Origin: Pedobacter sp. AK013
GTDB lineage: Bacteria > Bacteroidota > Bacteroidia > Sphingobacteriales > Sphingobacteriaceae
DNA: 64,000 bases
Assembly: GCF_014205835.1 (NCBI RefSeq)
Contig: NZ_JACHCQ010000007.1
Span: 1-64,000 of the forward strand
Reading direction: 5' to 3'
The translations under genes were made by a program, and so were the position numbers. Below the pieces are notes generated by a model. It was not told the DNA's origin. It saw only the letters and a program-made list of their open reading frames with translations, and made no database searches. Position 1 is the first letter of the stretch, and each line of letters begins with the position of its first letter. This document shows positions 26,807-36,106 of this stretch, piece after piece.

Positions 26807-26892
26807 TGGTTAAAAATTGAGTTTTGCGATAAGATCTGAACTGATACCAGATCTTATCCGCAAATATATTTATACGATACTTATTATTTGTA

Positions 26893-28116
26893 TTAATACT
26901 CAACTTTATAATCCTTTTTTATGGCTTCTCCACTCCAGGCCTTTAAACTGGTCCATGGTGCTGGTGCATCTGCCCAAAATTTATGATCAGCAGGCAAGCC
27001 TAAGGTTAAAAAGCCAAGCGTAGCCATGTATAAACTTCCGGTAGATGTATAAGTATCAGCCACTTCGGGCTGGTGGCCATTAAAGCCCAGCACTAACCAT
27101 CCATTATTATCAAAATTCTGGTTTCCATCGTACAGTTTATGCATTACAGCGGTTAAGCCGCCACGAACCTGCGCTGGTTTTACATATTCTGGTAGTTTTT
27201 CCATTAAAGCCGTTTGGGCCAAGGCTTGAAAGGCGGCAGTACGGTAAGTGATAGAACGCCCATAGGCAGGGTAAGTACCCTCCGGTGAAATGATCCTTTC
27301 CAAATATTCAGAATAGCGGACCATTCTTTTTAATGCGATGTCATAATCAGCCTGTGATGCTCTTTTCTGATCAACTAATACTTTTAAAAGATCAACCAAC
27401 ATGGGGTGAATTACGTAAGAGTTATAATAATCCATGCTAAATTTTTCGCCATCACTATACCAGCTATCGCCTACGTACCATTCTTTCATTTTATTAATTG
27501 CGAACTGAACACGGGCAGGATCATACTGTTCGCCTATGCTTAACAGAAAACCTTCGGTTAAACCAGAAAATAAAAGCCAGTTATTATAAGCACCACTACG
27601 GGTACGCAGCGATTTAAATTCTTCAATAAACCTTTTTTTCGTTACTTCATCAAGCGGTTCCCATAATGCTTTTGGTGCCCGAAGAAAAGCATGGGCAACA
27701 TAAGCGGCATCAACAATGGGCTGGCTTTCTGAGCGGTAACTAATATAATCCGGACTCTCGGGGTTTACTGAATTGGCTAAAGCTTTTAAAAGTTCGGTAC
27801 GCATGTTTTTTCTAAGCTTCCCTTCTGCTGTCCCGTCATCTGGCAAAGCCAACCAGGGTGCAACACCTGCAATGGTACGTCCCAATGCTTCGAGATAGGT
27901 AACTTTAGCTACATTTAAACCATAACCAGGCGCTTTTTCTAGTGGCATGTTCTTTTTTAGGGTTTCGTTGGCCAGGTTATGGATTACGGGGTAAGCAATC
28001 CGGTTAAGTGTCTTCACCCAAAAAGCACGGTCTTCGGTACCGGTTGTTGTCTTTTTTTGTGCATTTGCAAATTGCGAGCAGATCAGCAGCGCAGAAATAA
28101 TCAGTTTATATTTCAT
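26893..28116 (-). CDS. DUF2264-domain protein, secreted
   Basis: A ~407-residue protein with a signal peptide (MKYKLIISALLICSQFANAQ) at the chosen ATG 28116; a 15-codon extension of the frame lacks this signal. The rest is an alpha-helical barrel-like fold with the DUF2264 pattern RMVRYSEYLERIISPEGTYP and WLVLGFNGHQPEVAD. DUF2264 proteins are regular members of uronic-acid polysaccharide loci but their reaction is not established to my knowledge. The fold suggests a glycoside hydrolase or lyase of the toroid class. It lies between GH88 and kduI in the operon. Confidence 0.8.
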   Translation of the reverse strand: MKYKLIISALLICSQFANAQKKTTTGTEDRAFWVKTLNRIAYPVIHNLANETLKKNMPLEKAPGYGLNVAKVTYLEALGRTIAGVAPWLALPDDGTAEGKLRKNMRTELLKALANSVNPESPDYISYRSESQPIVDAAYVAHAFLRAPKALWEPLDEVTKKRFIEEFKSLRTRSGAYNNWLLFSGLTEGFLLSIGEQYDPARVQFAINKMKEWYVGDSWYSDGEKFSMDYYNSYVIHPMLVDLLKVLVDQKRASQADYDIALKRMVRYSEYLERIISPEGTYPAYGRSITYRTAAFQALAQTALMEKLPEYVKPAQVRGGLTAVMHKLYDGNQNFDNNGWLVLGFNGHQPEVADTYTSTGSLYMATLGFLTLGLPADHKFWADAPAPWTSLKAWSGEAIKKDYKVEY

Positions 28117-28517
28117 TTTTGTTAAATATTTGGGTTTAATAGCTAATGCATTTTTTTTCAATTATTTGGAGAGCAGATTTCTGTTCAATTATTCAGGTTT
28201 CTTCCCGCTTTCCATTTTATCCCGATGAAGGATCGGGATGTCCATTCCAATCGAGTCTAGCTGGCACTGCAGGCATTACTATTATTGGTTAATTGCTTAG
28301 CCAATTAACATTAATTTTTGGCAGTCTTTGCACAAACCTTTGTTCATAAACCCGGTAGTAGCGGCAGCTCCCGACTCCAGGCCGGGACTATAGCGGATAA
28401 CGGGACTGCTGTTGCCGAAGAAATGCTGAGCCTTCATTTCCTGATAAAAAATAAATTTAACTTAAGTTTTGAGTTAATCTCGGTATATAGCACCCAAAAC
28501 TCAAGTTCAATAAATGG
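28117..28517. other. Spacer with hairpins and a dispersed repeat
   Basis: Within the operon this unusually long spacer holds two perfect hairpins (ATCCCGAT/ATCGGGAT at 28219-28239; GTTAATTG/CAATTAAC at 28288-28309) and a repeat at 28360-28394 that recurs inverted at 59408-59441. It may support separate control of the downstream three genes. Confidence 0.5.
28360..28394. repeat. Dispersed intergenic repeat, copy A
   Basis: The segment starting AGCGGCAGCTCCCGACTCC matches the reverse complement of 59408-59441 over about 34 bases with few differences. Such elements are intergenic and look like REP-type sequences. Confidence 0.5.
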
Positions 28518-29702
28518 CTATAAATACCATTTTTTATATCTGGCCAGTGCTTCTAGATAATAGTAATCGGCATAAATAAGTGGCACATCAATTTCGCTGT
28601 TTAGTGGGTAAGCACCTGTGCTGTGCATCAATAAAAACCCTCCGTTTTCACCTAATTTCGCATGATAGGCACTGCCCGAAAGTGAATAGATGATCGTTTC
28701 GGCCGCTGACTTAAATGTTGTTTTTTCACTTCCAGATGTGTACTGGCTTAGTTCTAATAATGCCGAAGCTATCAGTGCACCTGCAGAAGCATCGCGTTTT
28801 GCAAATGGAATCCCCTGGGCATCAAAATCCCAGAATGGTATTTTATCGGCCGGCAGATTTGGATGGTTCAATATAAAGTTTGCGATACCTTTGGCCTGTT
28901 TTAAATAGTTTTCATCTTTGGTAAAACGGTACATCATGGTATAACCATACAAAGCCCAGCCTTGTCCGCGTGCCCATGCAGAACAGTTTGCAGCCCCCTG
29001 CCAGGTAGCTTTTTTAATTACCTCGCCGGTCTGCGGATTATAATCTACCACATGAAAAGAACTAAAATCGGGACGGAAATGGTTTTTTAAAGTAGTATTG
29101 GCGTGTGTAACAGCAATTTCTTTATATTTTTTATCTCCTCCATTATCGCTTGCCCAGTTCATCATTTCAAGATTCATCATATTATCAATAATTACCGGGC
29201 ACTCCCACATTTTGCTTTTGTTCCACGATTGGATTGATTTTACAACCGGGCGATAGCGGGTTGCTAAAGATTCTGCCGAACGTTGAATAACTGCTTTATA
29301 TTCGGCTTTGCCTGTTAAACGGTAAGCATTCCCAAAACTGCAGTACATCATAAAACCTAAATCGTGGTTTCCGGTATAGCTTTGGTTTGGTTCTATTACT
29401 TTTAAGGCTGCCTCTGCCTCTTTTTTAATATTCTGATCTTTAGTTTGTTCGTATATGTACCACAAACTGCCCGAATAAAAACCACTGCACCACCACTTAA
29501 TATCGTAGTTGATAGATTTACCTTTTTCGAAACTTTGAGGTGTTTTGCCCTCAGGTATATTTTTAGCAAGTATTTTATATTGCTCGGCCGCGAATTTAAA
29601 TTCATCGTTAATTAACTGCCCCATTGGTTTCCTGGTGGTTTGGGCAAATGAAATTGAACTGCCTAATATCAGTAATGCGACAGCGAGGTTGGTTTTTTTC
29701 AT
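28518..29702 (-). CDS. GH88 unsaturated glucuronyl hydrolase
   Basis: A 394-residue exported enzyme (signal peptide ending SFAQ). It has an (alpha/alpha)6-barrel pattern with the two catalytic-position aspartates in GNHDLGF (D114) and CPVIIDNMMNLE (D173), and the TWQGAANCSAWARGQGWALYG motif that defines GH88. It hydrates the 4,5-double bond at the non-reducing end of lyase products and releases the unsaturated uronic acid, which opens to the KduI substrate. Its place between the PL8 lyase and DUF2264 genes fits this. Length is normal. Confidence 0.9.
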   Translation of the reverse strand: MKKTNLAVALLILGSSISFAQTTRKPMGQLINDEFKFAAEQYKILAKNIPEGKTPQSFEKGKSINYDIKWWCSGFYSGSLWYIYEQTKDQNIKKEAEAALKVIEPNQSYTGNHDLGFMMYCSFGNAYRLTGKAEYKAVIQRSAESLATRYRPVVKSIQSWNKSKMWECPVIIDNMMNLEMMNWASDNGGDKKYKEIAVTHANTTLKNHFRPDFSSFHVVDYNPQTGEVIKKATWQGAANCSAWARGQGWALYGYTMMYRFTKDENYLKQAKGIANFILNHPNLPADKIPFWDFDAQGIPFAKRDASAGALIASALLELSQYTSGSEKTTFKSAAETIIYSLSGSAYHAKLGENGGFLLMHSTGAYPLNSEIDVPLIYADYYYLEALARYKKWYL

Positions 29703-29722
29703 AATGTAATAGTACGTGTATA

Positions 29723-31840
29723 TTATTCTTTGATTTTAAAGTTTGCCGTTGCTCCCGAAAGTGCTCCAACAGGTAGGTTACAATTTATGTTTTGGGTTTT
29801 AGACATGGCCGGCAACTTTAAAAGTACCTTGATGTTTGTATTTGTCTGCGCTGGATCTGAAATATACAGTATAGGACTTTTACTGCTTAAATCTTTAATG
29901 TAAACTGTACACGGCTGATCTACCTGAAGCGAAAGCCCATCGGCCGTCAATGTTCCCGCTTTATAAAATACAGCCTGTAATATGTTCAGCCCGGTATGTT
30001 TTACAGCCTGCAGTTCTTCCGTATTTTTTAATATCTGTATCATCGATCGGTTGTATTTTTTTAAGCCTGCAGCATCAACGCCAGGCACAACAATATATTG
30101 ATAACAGGCATTTTGGGGATTTACACCATGATTTAACCAAATTTTAAATACATCATGTTTCAGTTCGGTTTTACTTTGAAAATGATTAATGCGGTACCAG
30201 TTTCCGGTTTGTACTTTGTTGTTGATTTCTAAATCTCCGCCTTGGGGAAAAATATATCCAATACTATCGTGGATTGCCCAAATCTCGTCTTTATCATTTT
30301 TCTGTGCTCCCTTTGAAGAAAATACGCGGCCCCTTAACCAGGTCTGATTAATTGTTGTGGTAATATTCTCATTTGTGCTGCTCTTAATTCCAGCACCCAG
30401 ACACACCACTTCCTTATCGAAAAAGAACCAGGCCTTTTTTGCCTGAACGCTGTCGTAATTTAGATCATAACATGAAACACCATAAATACCATCGCTAACG
30501 CCCCCCACAAATTGGGTTGTACCAGGGATTCCCCAATCACTTTTAATAGTTGCACCATTATCATCCGGATAATCCCTAGTGGTTGTTCCTGGAATTTTAT
30601 CCCATTCCCAAACCGGCATCAGGTTGGCGTATTCTGATCCGCTGCGTTGAATATTGGTTGCCCCATCTGGAAGAAATTTCCCCAATATATTTTCGTTGTT
30701 GCCTCGCTCGGTTCGCAAAGTCCTGGTAGATGCGGTCTGCACACTAAAAGTATAAGCCTTACGCAGGTGAAGGGTATACCCACTTTTCCAATATTGGCTG
30801 TGGGAAGCAGTAATACCATAATCAGCCGCTTTTTTGCCTGATGTTCTCAATAGCGAAGCATCCCAACAGGCGGCATTTTCAGGGTCGAATAGTTTAATTT
30901 TGCTTACCATACCTCCCATACCGCTACTTAAGGAATCTTTACGGCTAATTCCACGGCCGCGCACATTGAAATCATAAAATGATCCTCTCACCGTTTTCAG
31001 AAAAGTATTTTTAAGATAATTAACCAAAATGGCCAGCTGATCTTTGGGCAAGGCGTATTCGGTTCCGCGTAAATAGAAAGCCGCATTAACCGAATTTCCT
31101 GCAAACACCCTTCCATAACTGGCAATGGCCTGTTGTTTTCCATGCTGGTAATAACTCCCATCTATCTGAACGCCTTCTTTTCCATCGGCAATGGCTATGG
31201 GTTCGAACAGGTATTTAGCCGCTGAATCTAAAGTTGTTTTGTTCTGTGTTAAACAGGCCCTATAGAGATAATGTAAAGCTTCATCTGAGGTATTCGCACC
31301 ATCACCCGTTTTTAAACGTCTGATCATTCTTTTGATCAATGCATTTTCCAACTCGGCAGGAAGCTGTGTTTTGGCATTCCGCATCAAAATTAAGGTTTGC
31401 CCAATGGCCTGTGGATAAAAAATATCATTGTACCACCAGTTTTTGTTTTTCGGGTTTTTATCCAGCCAGTTCTGCAAAGATTTAACAATCGCTCCATAGA
31501 GCTCAGCATTCTGATAAAGCCTATTCGATTGGCGGATGTAAGCGGTAGCCATATTTTCGATCCTTTTTAATGGATCGTACTGCGCATCAGCGTAATTAAT
31601 ATCAGCCCAGCTTCCGTCGGCATTTAAGTTTTTAAGATGATTGCCAACTTCTTCAGCCAATGCTTTATCTTTAACAAAAGTCTGCAAATCGTTATTAATA
31701 CGCTGCAAAATGGTATTAAAGGGTTCTTTTTGGGCTTTCACTGCTATGCTCATCAGCATTAGGCCACCCAACAGGAATCCAAATCTGATTTTTCGGTTAA
31801 CCTTTATTTTGTTGTTTGTTTTTTTATTTATAGCAAACAT
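29723..31840 (-). CDS. PL8 polysaccharide lyase, chondroitin AC lyase-like
   Basis: A 705-residue secreted lyase with a signal peptide around residues 18-37. The catalytic residues of the Pedobacter heparinus chondroitin AC lyase can be matched one by one: N183 in GANTSD, H233 in YYQHG, Y242 in ASYG, and R296 and R300 in RGRGISR, plus the GATNIQ/YANLMPVWEWDKIPG core. The enzyme removes the uronate proton and splits the chain, leaving an unsaturated sugar. Substrate could be chondroitin, hyaluronan or a related uronic-acid polymer. The gene starts 2 bases after the GH95-like gene ends. Confidence 0.88.
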   Translation of the reverse strand: MFAINKKTNNKIKVNRKIRFGFLLGGLMLMSIAVKAQKEPFNTILQRINNDLQTFVKDKALAEEVGNHLKNLNADGSWADINYADAQYDPLKRIENMATAYIRQSNRLYQNAELYGAIVKSLQNWLDKNPKNKNWWYNDIFYPQAIGQTLILMRNAKTQLPAELENALIKRMIRRLKTGDGANTSDEALHYLYRACLTQNKTTLDSAAKYLFEPIAIADGKEGVQIDGSYYQHGKQQAIASYGRVFAGNSVNAAFYLRGTEYALPKDQLAILVNYLKNTFLKTVRGSFYDFNVRGRGISRKDSLSSGMGGMVSKIKLFDPENAACWDASLLRTSGKKAADYGITASHSQYWKSGYTLHLRKAYTFSVQTASTRTLRTERGNNENILGKFLPDGATNIQRSGSEYANLMPVWEWDKIPGTTTRDYPDDNGATIKSDWGIPGTTQFVGGVSDGIYGVSCYDLNYDSVQAKKAWFFFDKEVVCLGAGIKSSTNENITTTINQTWLRGRVFSSKGAQKNDKDEIWAIHDSIGYIFPQGGDLEINNKVQTGNWYRINHFQSKTELKHDVFKIWLNHGVNPQNACYQYIVVPGVDAAGLKKYNRSMIQILKNTEELQAVKHTGLNILQAVFYKAGTLTADGLSLQVDQPCTVYIKDLSSKSPILYISDPAQTNTNIKVLLKLPAMSKTQNINCNLPVGALSGATANFKIKE

Positions 31841-31842
31841 CT

Positions 31843-34137
31843 TTATTTTTTATTTAAGCCCCAAAACCAGCTCTGATATTCACTATAAGGGAAGCCTGGC
31901 GCTTTTTTTTCTTCAAAGCCAGGAGAAACTAACTGTATGGTTTCTCCAATTATGGTGTTTTTAATTTCAATTTTGATTTTTTCGCCTTCTTTATACTGTT
32001 CATAATCTATTTTGTCCCGCTTATCCGATCTGATGGAAAATTTATCGAGCTTGCTTACTAGTATGAAGTCTCCACCCTTTAAACTCTTTATTTTAATACT
32101 TTTTGTCTGCCCGTTTTGCATATCAGCACTGACCAAAAAAGCACCTTCTGCCCTAAGTTGTTTAAACGATACGTTTTTCCAGTTGGATGGAATGGCAGGA
32201 AAAATCCTGATTTTGTCTCCCCAGCTTTGGATCAGCATTTCTTGTATTGAAGTTGCTGCTGCCAAGGGTGTTTCGATTACTGGCCCTGATTCGCGGTACA
32301 GGGTATTTACCTGTATAAAACGATCCAGCAATTCGTTTAGCCACTGGTAGGCCATATCGCCATTGCCCGTACCAGCATAAATGGAAGCCGCTCCTGTAAA
32401 AGAAAAACCTGCCAATGCACTTTTGTAGGATAGCCAGTTTTTTAACGATTGGCTAATGAGCGGCCTGTTTTCAGGCTGGTCCCAGTTAATGAGGTTATAA
32501 GGATAAATCATCAGCAAGTGTGAATAATGCCTGTGCGAGCTATTTAATGGCACATCTTTGCCAATTAAAAAACCAGTATCTCCAACCGGAAAAGGTGCCA
32601 GGTTTTTCAATATCAGGCTCCATTTACTGGCATCTGCATCTTTCAATTGTTGCGTTTTATTTACTTTAATTAAGGTTTGAAGGGCCCAGCTTAAACTAGA
32701 TAAAGTATAATTTGCATCTTCTGCATTTTTGTATTCTGGTGAATAAGACATTGGAAAATGATAAATCCCCTTCTCATCTTGCTTAAGCTGATGGATTAAA
32801 AAATTTGCAGATCTTTTCAGTAAAGGATAAATTTTAGTACCGAGGGTCTGTTCATCTTTGGTATAGCTATAATATTGATAATAATAATATAACATCCAGG
32901 TAAGGTTTGCAGGTTCAAAAGTCCCCTTTTGTATCTCTGCTTCGGTTATCGGACTTACCAGATCGTAAGAAGAGCTCCTTCCTATAGCAGCAGCATCATT
33001 ACGCCATTGTACAGGGACATTATTGATTAAATTTTGTTGGTGAGCATTTAAAGACTTAAACAGCGATTCGCCGAGTTCTAAATGGTTGGCCGTAAAAATT
33101 GGAGAATAGGTAAGCTGGGCATTTAAATTCCACCAGATGGCTGGCCATGGGGTAGCCGCCGTCCAAGGCCCCATTAAGTCGGCAATAGGTTTATCTGCCC
33201 GGGTAACAGAGGCGAGTTTATAAAGTTGTATCCAATAAAAATTCTCCATGCGTTTATCGGGCAGGGCAACAAAGCTCTGCTGATAATAGCGGTGCCACCA
33301 ATTGCGGTGTGCTGCAATACTTTCCTCGTCTGACTTAAAATTTTTAAGGCTATTTAAGGCTTCTTTGGTTTCATCAAGATGATTATATCCATCATACCCC
33401 ACACTTACGCGCAGTTTGCCAGAACTGGCATTGCCATTAATTTGATAAACTGTGCTATAACCGCCGTTGTTAAATAAGGGTTGATGACAAACAGTATAGC
33501 CACTTTCTGTAGTCATTTTTACAGGAGGATTTTCCTGATAGTTTGCAGGTTTATCTGTCGGATAGGTCTGAAGGTACCTCGGACTGATACTTTTACCAGG
33601 GTTCCATTTCCAGGCTAAAACTTTTTCTTGCTGCGTTGTATTAAACGAAATACTAATTACATTTTGATTGGCTGCAACAAAGGCAGTAAAGGAGATTGTT
33701 CCCTGTGTAGTAAATATACTGCCTTTCGCTTCGGCATTGTAAATATCGAGCTCTATTTTGGCACCTGTTATTTTACCCTCGGTTTTAAGTGTAAAATACC
33801 CAATTGGCAAACGCGATTGGGTGTATAGTTTACCGGCTTGGGGCATTAGTTTCTCCCGATGGTCCACCACATCGCTCCTACCGATATCGAAACGGATTAA
33901 ACTGTCGTTTTCTTTGTAAATATTGGTACCGAGCAGCCCGTTACCCAAGATAATACCGCTGTAATAATCTTTGCCAAGATTATCCCACTTTAAATTTTGT
34001 CTGGCCATAAAAACAGGCCAGTTTACTTCGCCAGCTGGTATTTGAGCAGTACACCAACGCGGCAAAAACAAAAACAGGAGTAATAGGCTGTAATTAACGA
34101 TTATTCTGCGATACCTTAACGAGCTATGACGCTGCAT
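31843..34137 (-). CDS. GH95-like glycoside hydrolase (substrate unknown)
   Basis: A 764-residue exported protein (signal peptide in residues ~14-31, ending CTAQ). The N-terminal ~280 residues are beta-rich, followed by an alpha-helical toroid with WNLNAQLTYSPI and ANHLELGESLF, segments found in GH95-type alpha-L-fucosidases and relatives, and a C-terminal beta domain. The catalytic acid is not certain. It may remove a side-chain sugar from the polymer cut by PL8, for example fucose, rhamnose or galactose. No close match is recalled, so the specificity is open. Confidence 0.7.
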   Translation of the reverse strand: MQRHSSLRYRRIIVNYSLLLLFLFLPRWCTAQIPAGEVNWPVFMARQNLKWDNLGKDYYSGIILGNGLLGTNIYKENDSLIRFDIGRSDVVDHREKLMPQAGKLYTQSRLPIGYFTLKTEGKITGAKIELDIYNAEAKGSIFTTQGTISFTAFVAANQNVISISFNTTQQEKVLAWKWNPGKSISPRYLQTYPTDKPANYQENPPVKMTTESGYTVCHQPLFNNGGYSTVYQINGNASSGKLRVSVGYDGYNHLDETKEALNSLKNFKSDEESIAAHRNWWHRYYQQSFVALPDKRMENFYWIQLYKLASVTRADKPIADLMGPWTAATPWPAIWWNLNAQLTYSPIFTANHLELGESLFKSLNAHQQNLINNVPVQWRNDAAAIGRSSSYDLVSPITEAEIQKGTFEPANLTWMLYYYYQYYSYTKDEQTLGTKIYPLLKRSANFLIHQLKQDEKGIYHFPMSYSPEYKNAEDANYTLSSLSWALQTLIKVNKTQQLKDADASKWSLILKNLAPFPVGDTGFLIGKDVPLNSSHRHYSHLLMIYPYNLINWDQPENRPLISQSLKNWLSYKSALAGFSFTGAASIYAGTGNGDMAYQWLNELLDRFIQVNTLYRESGPVIETPLAAATSIQEMLIQSWGDKIRIFPAIPSNWKNVSFKQLRAEGAFLVSADMQNGQTKSIKIKSLKGGDFILVSKLDKFSIRSDKRDKIDYEQYKEGEKIKIEIKNTIIGETIQLVSPGFEEKKAPGFPYSEYQSWFWGLNKK

Positions 34138-34280
34138 ATTTTCAATTATTTTTAATTGGTAATAAGGGAGTTAAAAAGCCACCAAGCCAGGCAAGGTGGC
34201 TCAAACTAACAATACTAACCATTTTTTTCAGATCGAACTGATGTTTCTTTATCTTTTATTGGTTTGGAGATATAGAAATT

Positions 34281-34327
34281 CATGATTAACTGGCCGCTAT
34301 CATAATAGCGGCCTAAAACTAATCATG
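34281..34327. terminator. Long hairpin after susD-like gene
   Basis: Nested inverted repeats: CATGATTA/TAATCATG outside (34281-34288 and 34320-34327) and GGCCGCTAT/ATAGCGGCC inside (34292-34300 and 34305-34313). It begins 8 bases after the susD-like stop. It may stabilise the susCD mRNA or reduce readthrough to the enzyme genes. There is no clear T run on the minus strand. Confidence 0.5.
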
Positions 34328-34335
34328 CCAAAAAT

Positions 34336-36096
34336 CTAATTTATCCAACCTGCATTTTGAGTCAGGCTGGGGTTTCTTTCTATCTCTACAGCTGGAATTG
34401 CCCAATTATAAAGATAATCACCCTTAAATGAGTAGGCATATACAACCTTTCCCCAGATCTGTTTTACACCATTACCTGCATAAAAAACTTTGTCTTTCCA
34501 ACTCTTCCATCTCATTTCATCAAAGAAGTTAATACCTTCATTAGGAAACTCTACTCTTCTTTCATTGCGGATTCTTTCTCTTAAATCTGTTTGACCAGAT
34601 ACAAATGTTGGCAATACCGCATTGGTATTTTGAAGTAAAGCTACGCCAGCACGGGTTCTTACTTCATTTACTTTAGCGATTGCCTCAGAAGTTAAACCTT
34701 GTTCATTCAGCGCTTCTGCCCACATTAACAGCACATCTGCGTATCTAATCAATACAAAATCTGTTGGTCCATAATCCCTACCAGGTGTTTCTGTTGCACC
34801 TTCGTAAACATATTTGCGGTATAAATAATAGAATAGGCTTTGTGTATCTGTACGCAAATCACCATTCGTAGCTCCTTCAGCACGATAAGGCCATCTTGAG
34901 GTTACTACTGCATTTGCTCCGCCAAATACCCCCAAATAAGTTGAGTATGGTGTAATTACGTTTGCAGCCAATCGAGGATCGCGGTTAGCATAAGCCTGCA
35001 TAATACGTGCTTCGTTGCCTGTTGGTAAATACAGACTCATTTTTGCACCTCTTGTAGTAGCAGCTGTAATTTCAGCCGCCGTTAGGTTGTTTCTTAAAAA
35101 GTAAACCTCTCGCTCTGCTACAGAAAGTGCTGAATATCCAGGTATAACAGCATCCCAGTTAAATTTAGAGCCATCAGCATTTTCATATAAATCTACCAGG
35201 TTTGGAGAAACATGATAGGTATTCCAGCAAGAGCCAAAAGAAGAACGGGTACCGCAATAAAATTGTGTGGTTGAACCAAAACCGGTAACTCCAATATTCT
35301 GAATAGAGAAAATCATTTCATTAGATTGTTCATTGGCAGTTTTAAACAAAGCGCTATAATTTGCGAACAAACCATAACCGGCATCTTTAACTTTTTGAAA
35401 ATCTGCGGCGGCCAAATCCCACTTTTGCGTATACATATAGGCTTTGCCGCGTAAGGCATAAGCTGCGCCCTTCGTAACATGACCATAATTTCCATTACCA
35501 CTGGCATATCTATCGGGCAGGTTTGGTTCTGCAATTGCAGCAGTTAAATCACTGATTACCTGCGCCCAAACTTCTGCTTCTGTAGAACGTGGCTTAAATG
35601 CTTCTTCAGGAAGATAAGGCTCTAAATAAATGGGTACGCCTTTATACAACTGATTTAACCTTAAATAAAAATAAGCCCTTAAAAATTTTGCCTCAGCAAT
35701 GTACCTTGCTTTTTTTTCAGGAGAAGAAGGCGATTTTATTGCAATGTTTTTTAATGCATCATTTGCCCGCTGAATACCTTCGTAAAGGTTTTGCCAGTGT
35801 CCGCTGAAATAACCATTACTCGGGGTAATTGTTCCTGCCAATAAGGACTCTGCACCTGAAGTTTGTCCGGTAAAACCTAAACAATCCATTTGATACAATT
35901 CTAAACCCGAGGCACCGCCTGATACCATGCCGTATCTTAAAGTGGCATAAACACCGGTCATTCCCTGGTCGGTTAGGTTATCAGTTGTCCACATCATTTC
36001 TGATGCAACTTGCGAAGGAGGTGTAGTGGTTAATAAATCTTTTTTACAACCCGTAACTACTGCAATTGTAAATAATATGGTTAAAATCTTTTTCAT
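34336..36096 (-). CDS. SusD/RagB-like outer-membrane glycan-binding lipoprotein
   Basis: A ~586-residue lipoprotein. The signal peptide ends in FTIAVVTGC, with the acylated cysteine right after. The body has tetratricopeptide-like helices of the SusD family (GRVRF-like AKFLRAYFYLRLNQLYKGVP segment near residues 140-160) and the C-terminal ERRVEFPNEGINFFDEMRWK and the WAIPAVEIERNPSLTQNAGW end. SusD caps the SusC channel on the cell surface and binds oligosaccharides. I chose ATG 36096; the open frame extends 8 codons further. It is directly after susC (10-base gap). Confidence 0.93.
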   Translation of the reverse strand: MKKILTILFTIAVVTGCKKDLLTTTPPSQVASEMMWTTDNLTDQGMTGVYATLRYGMVSGGASGLELYQMDCLGFTGQTSGAESLLAGTITPSNGYFSGHWQNLYEGIQRANDALKNIAIKSPSSPEKKARYIAEAKFLRAYFYLRLNQLYKGVPIYLEPYLPEEAFKPRSTEAEVWAQVISDLTAAIAEPNLPDRYASGNGNYGHVTKGAAYALRGKAYMYTQKWDLAAADFQKVKDAGYGLFANYSALFKTANEQSNEMIFSIQNIGVTGFGSTTQFYCGTRSSFGSCWNTYHVSPNLVDLYENADGSKFNWDAVIPGYSALSVAEREVYFLRNNLTAAEITAATTRGAKMSLYLPTGNEARIMQAYANRDPRLAANVITPYSTYLGVFGGANAVVTSRWPYRAEGATNGDLRTDTQSLFYYLYRKYVYEGATETPGRDYGPTDFVLIRYADVLLMWAEALNEQGLTSEAIAKVNEVRTRAGVALLQNTNAVLPTFVSGQTDLRERIRNERRVEFPNEGINFFDEMRWKSWKDKVFYAGNGVKQIWGKVVYAYSFKGDYLYNWAIPAVEIERNPSLTQNAGWIN

Positions 36097-36106
36097 TTTG
36101 TTTCCG

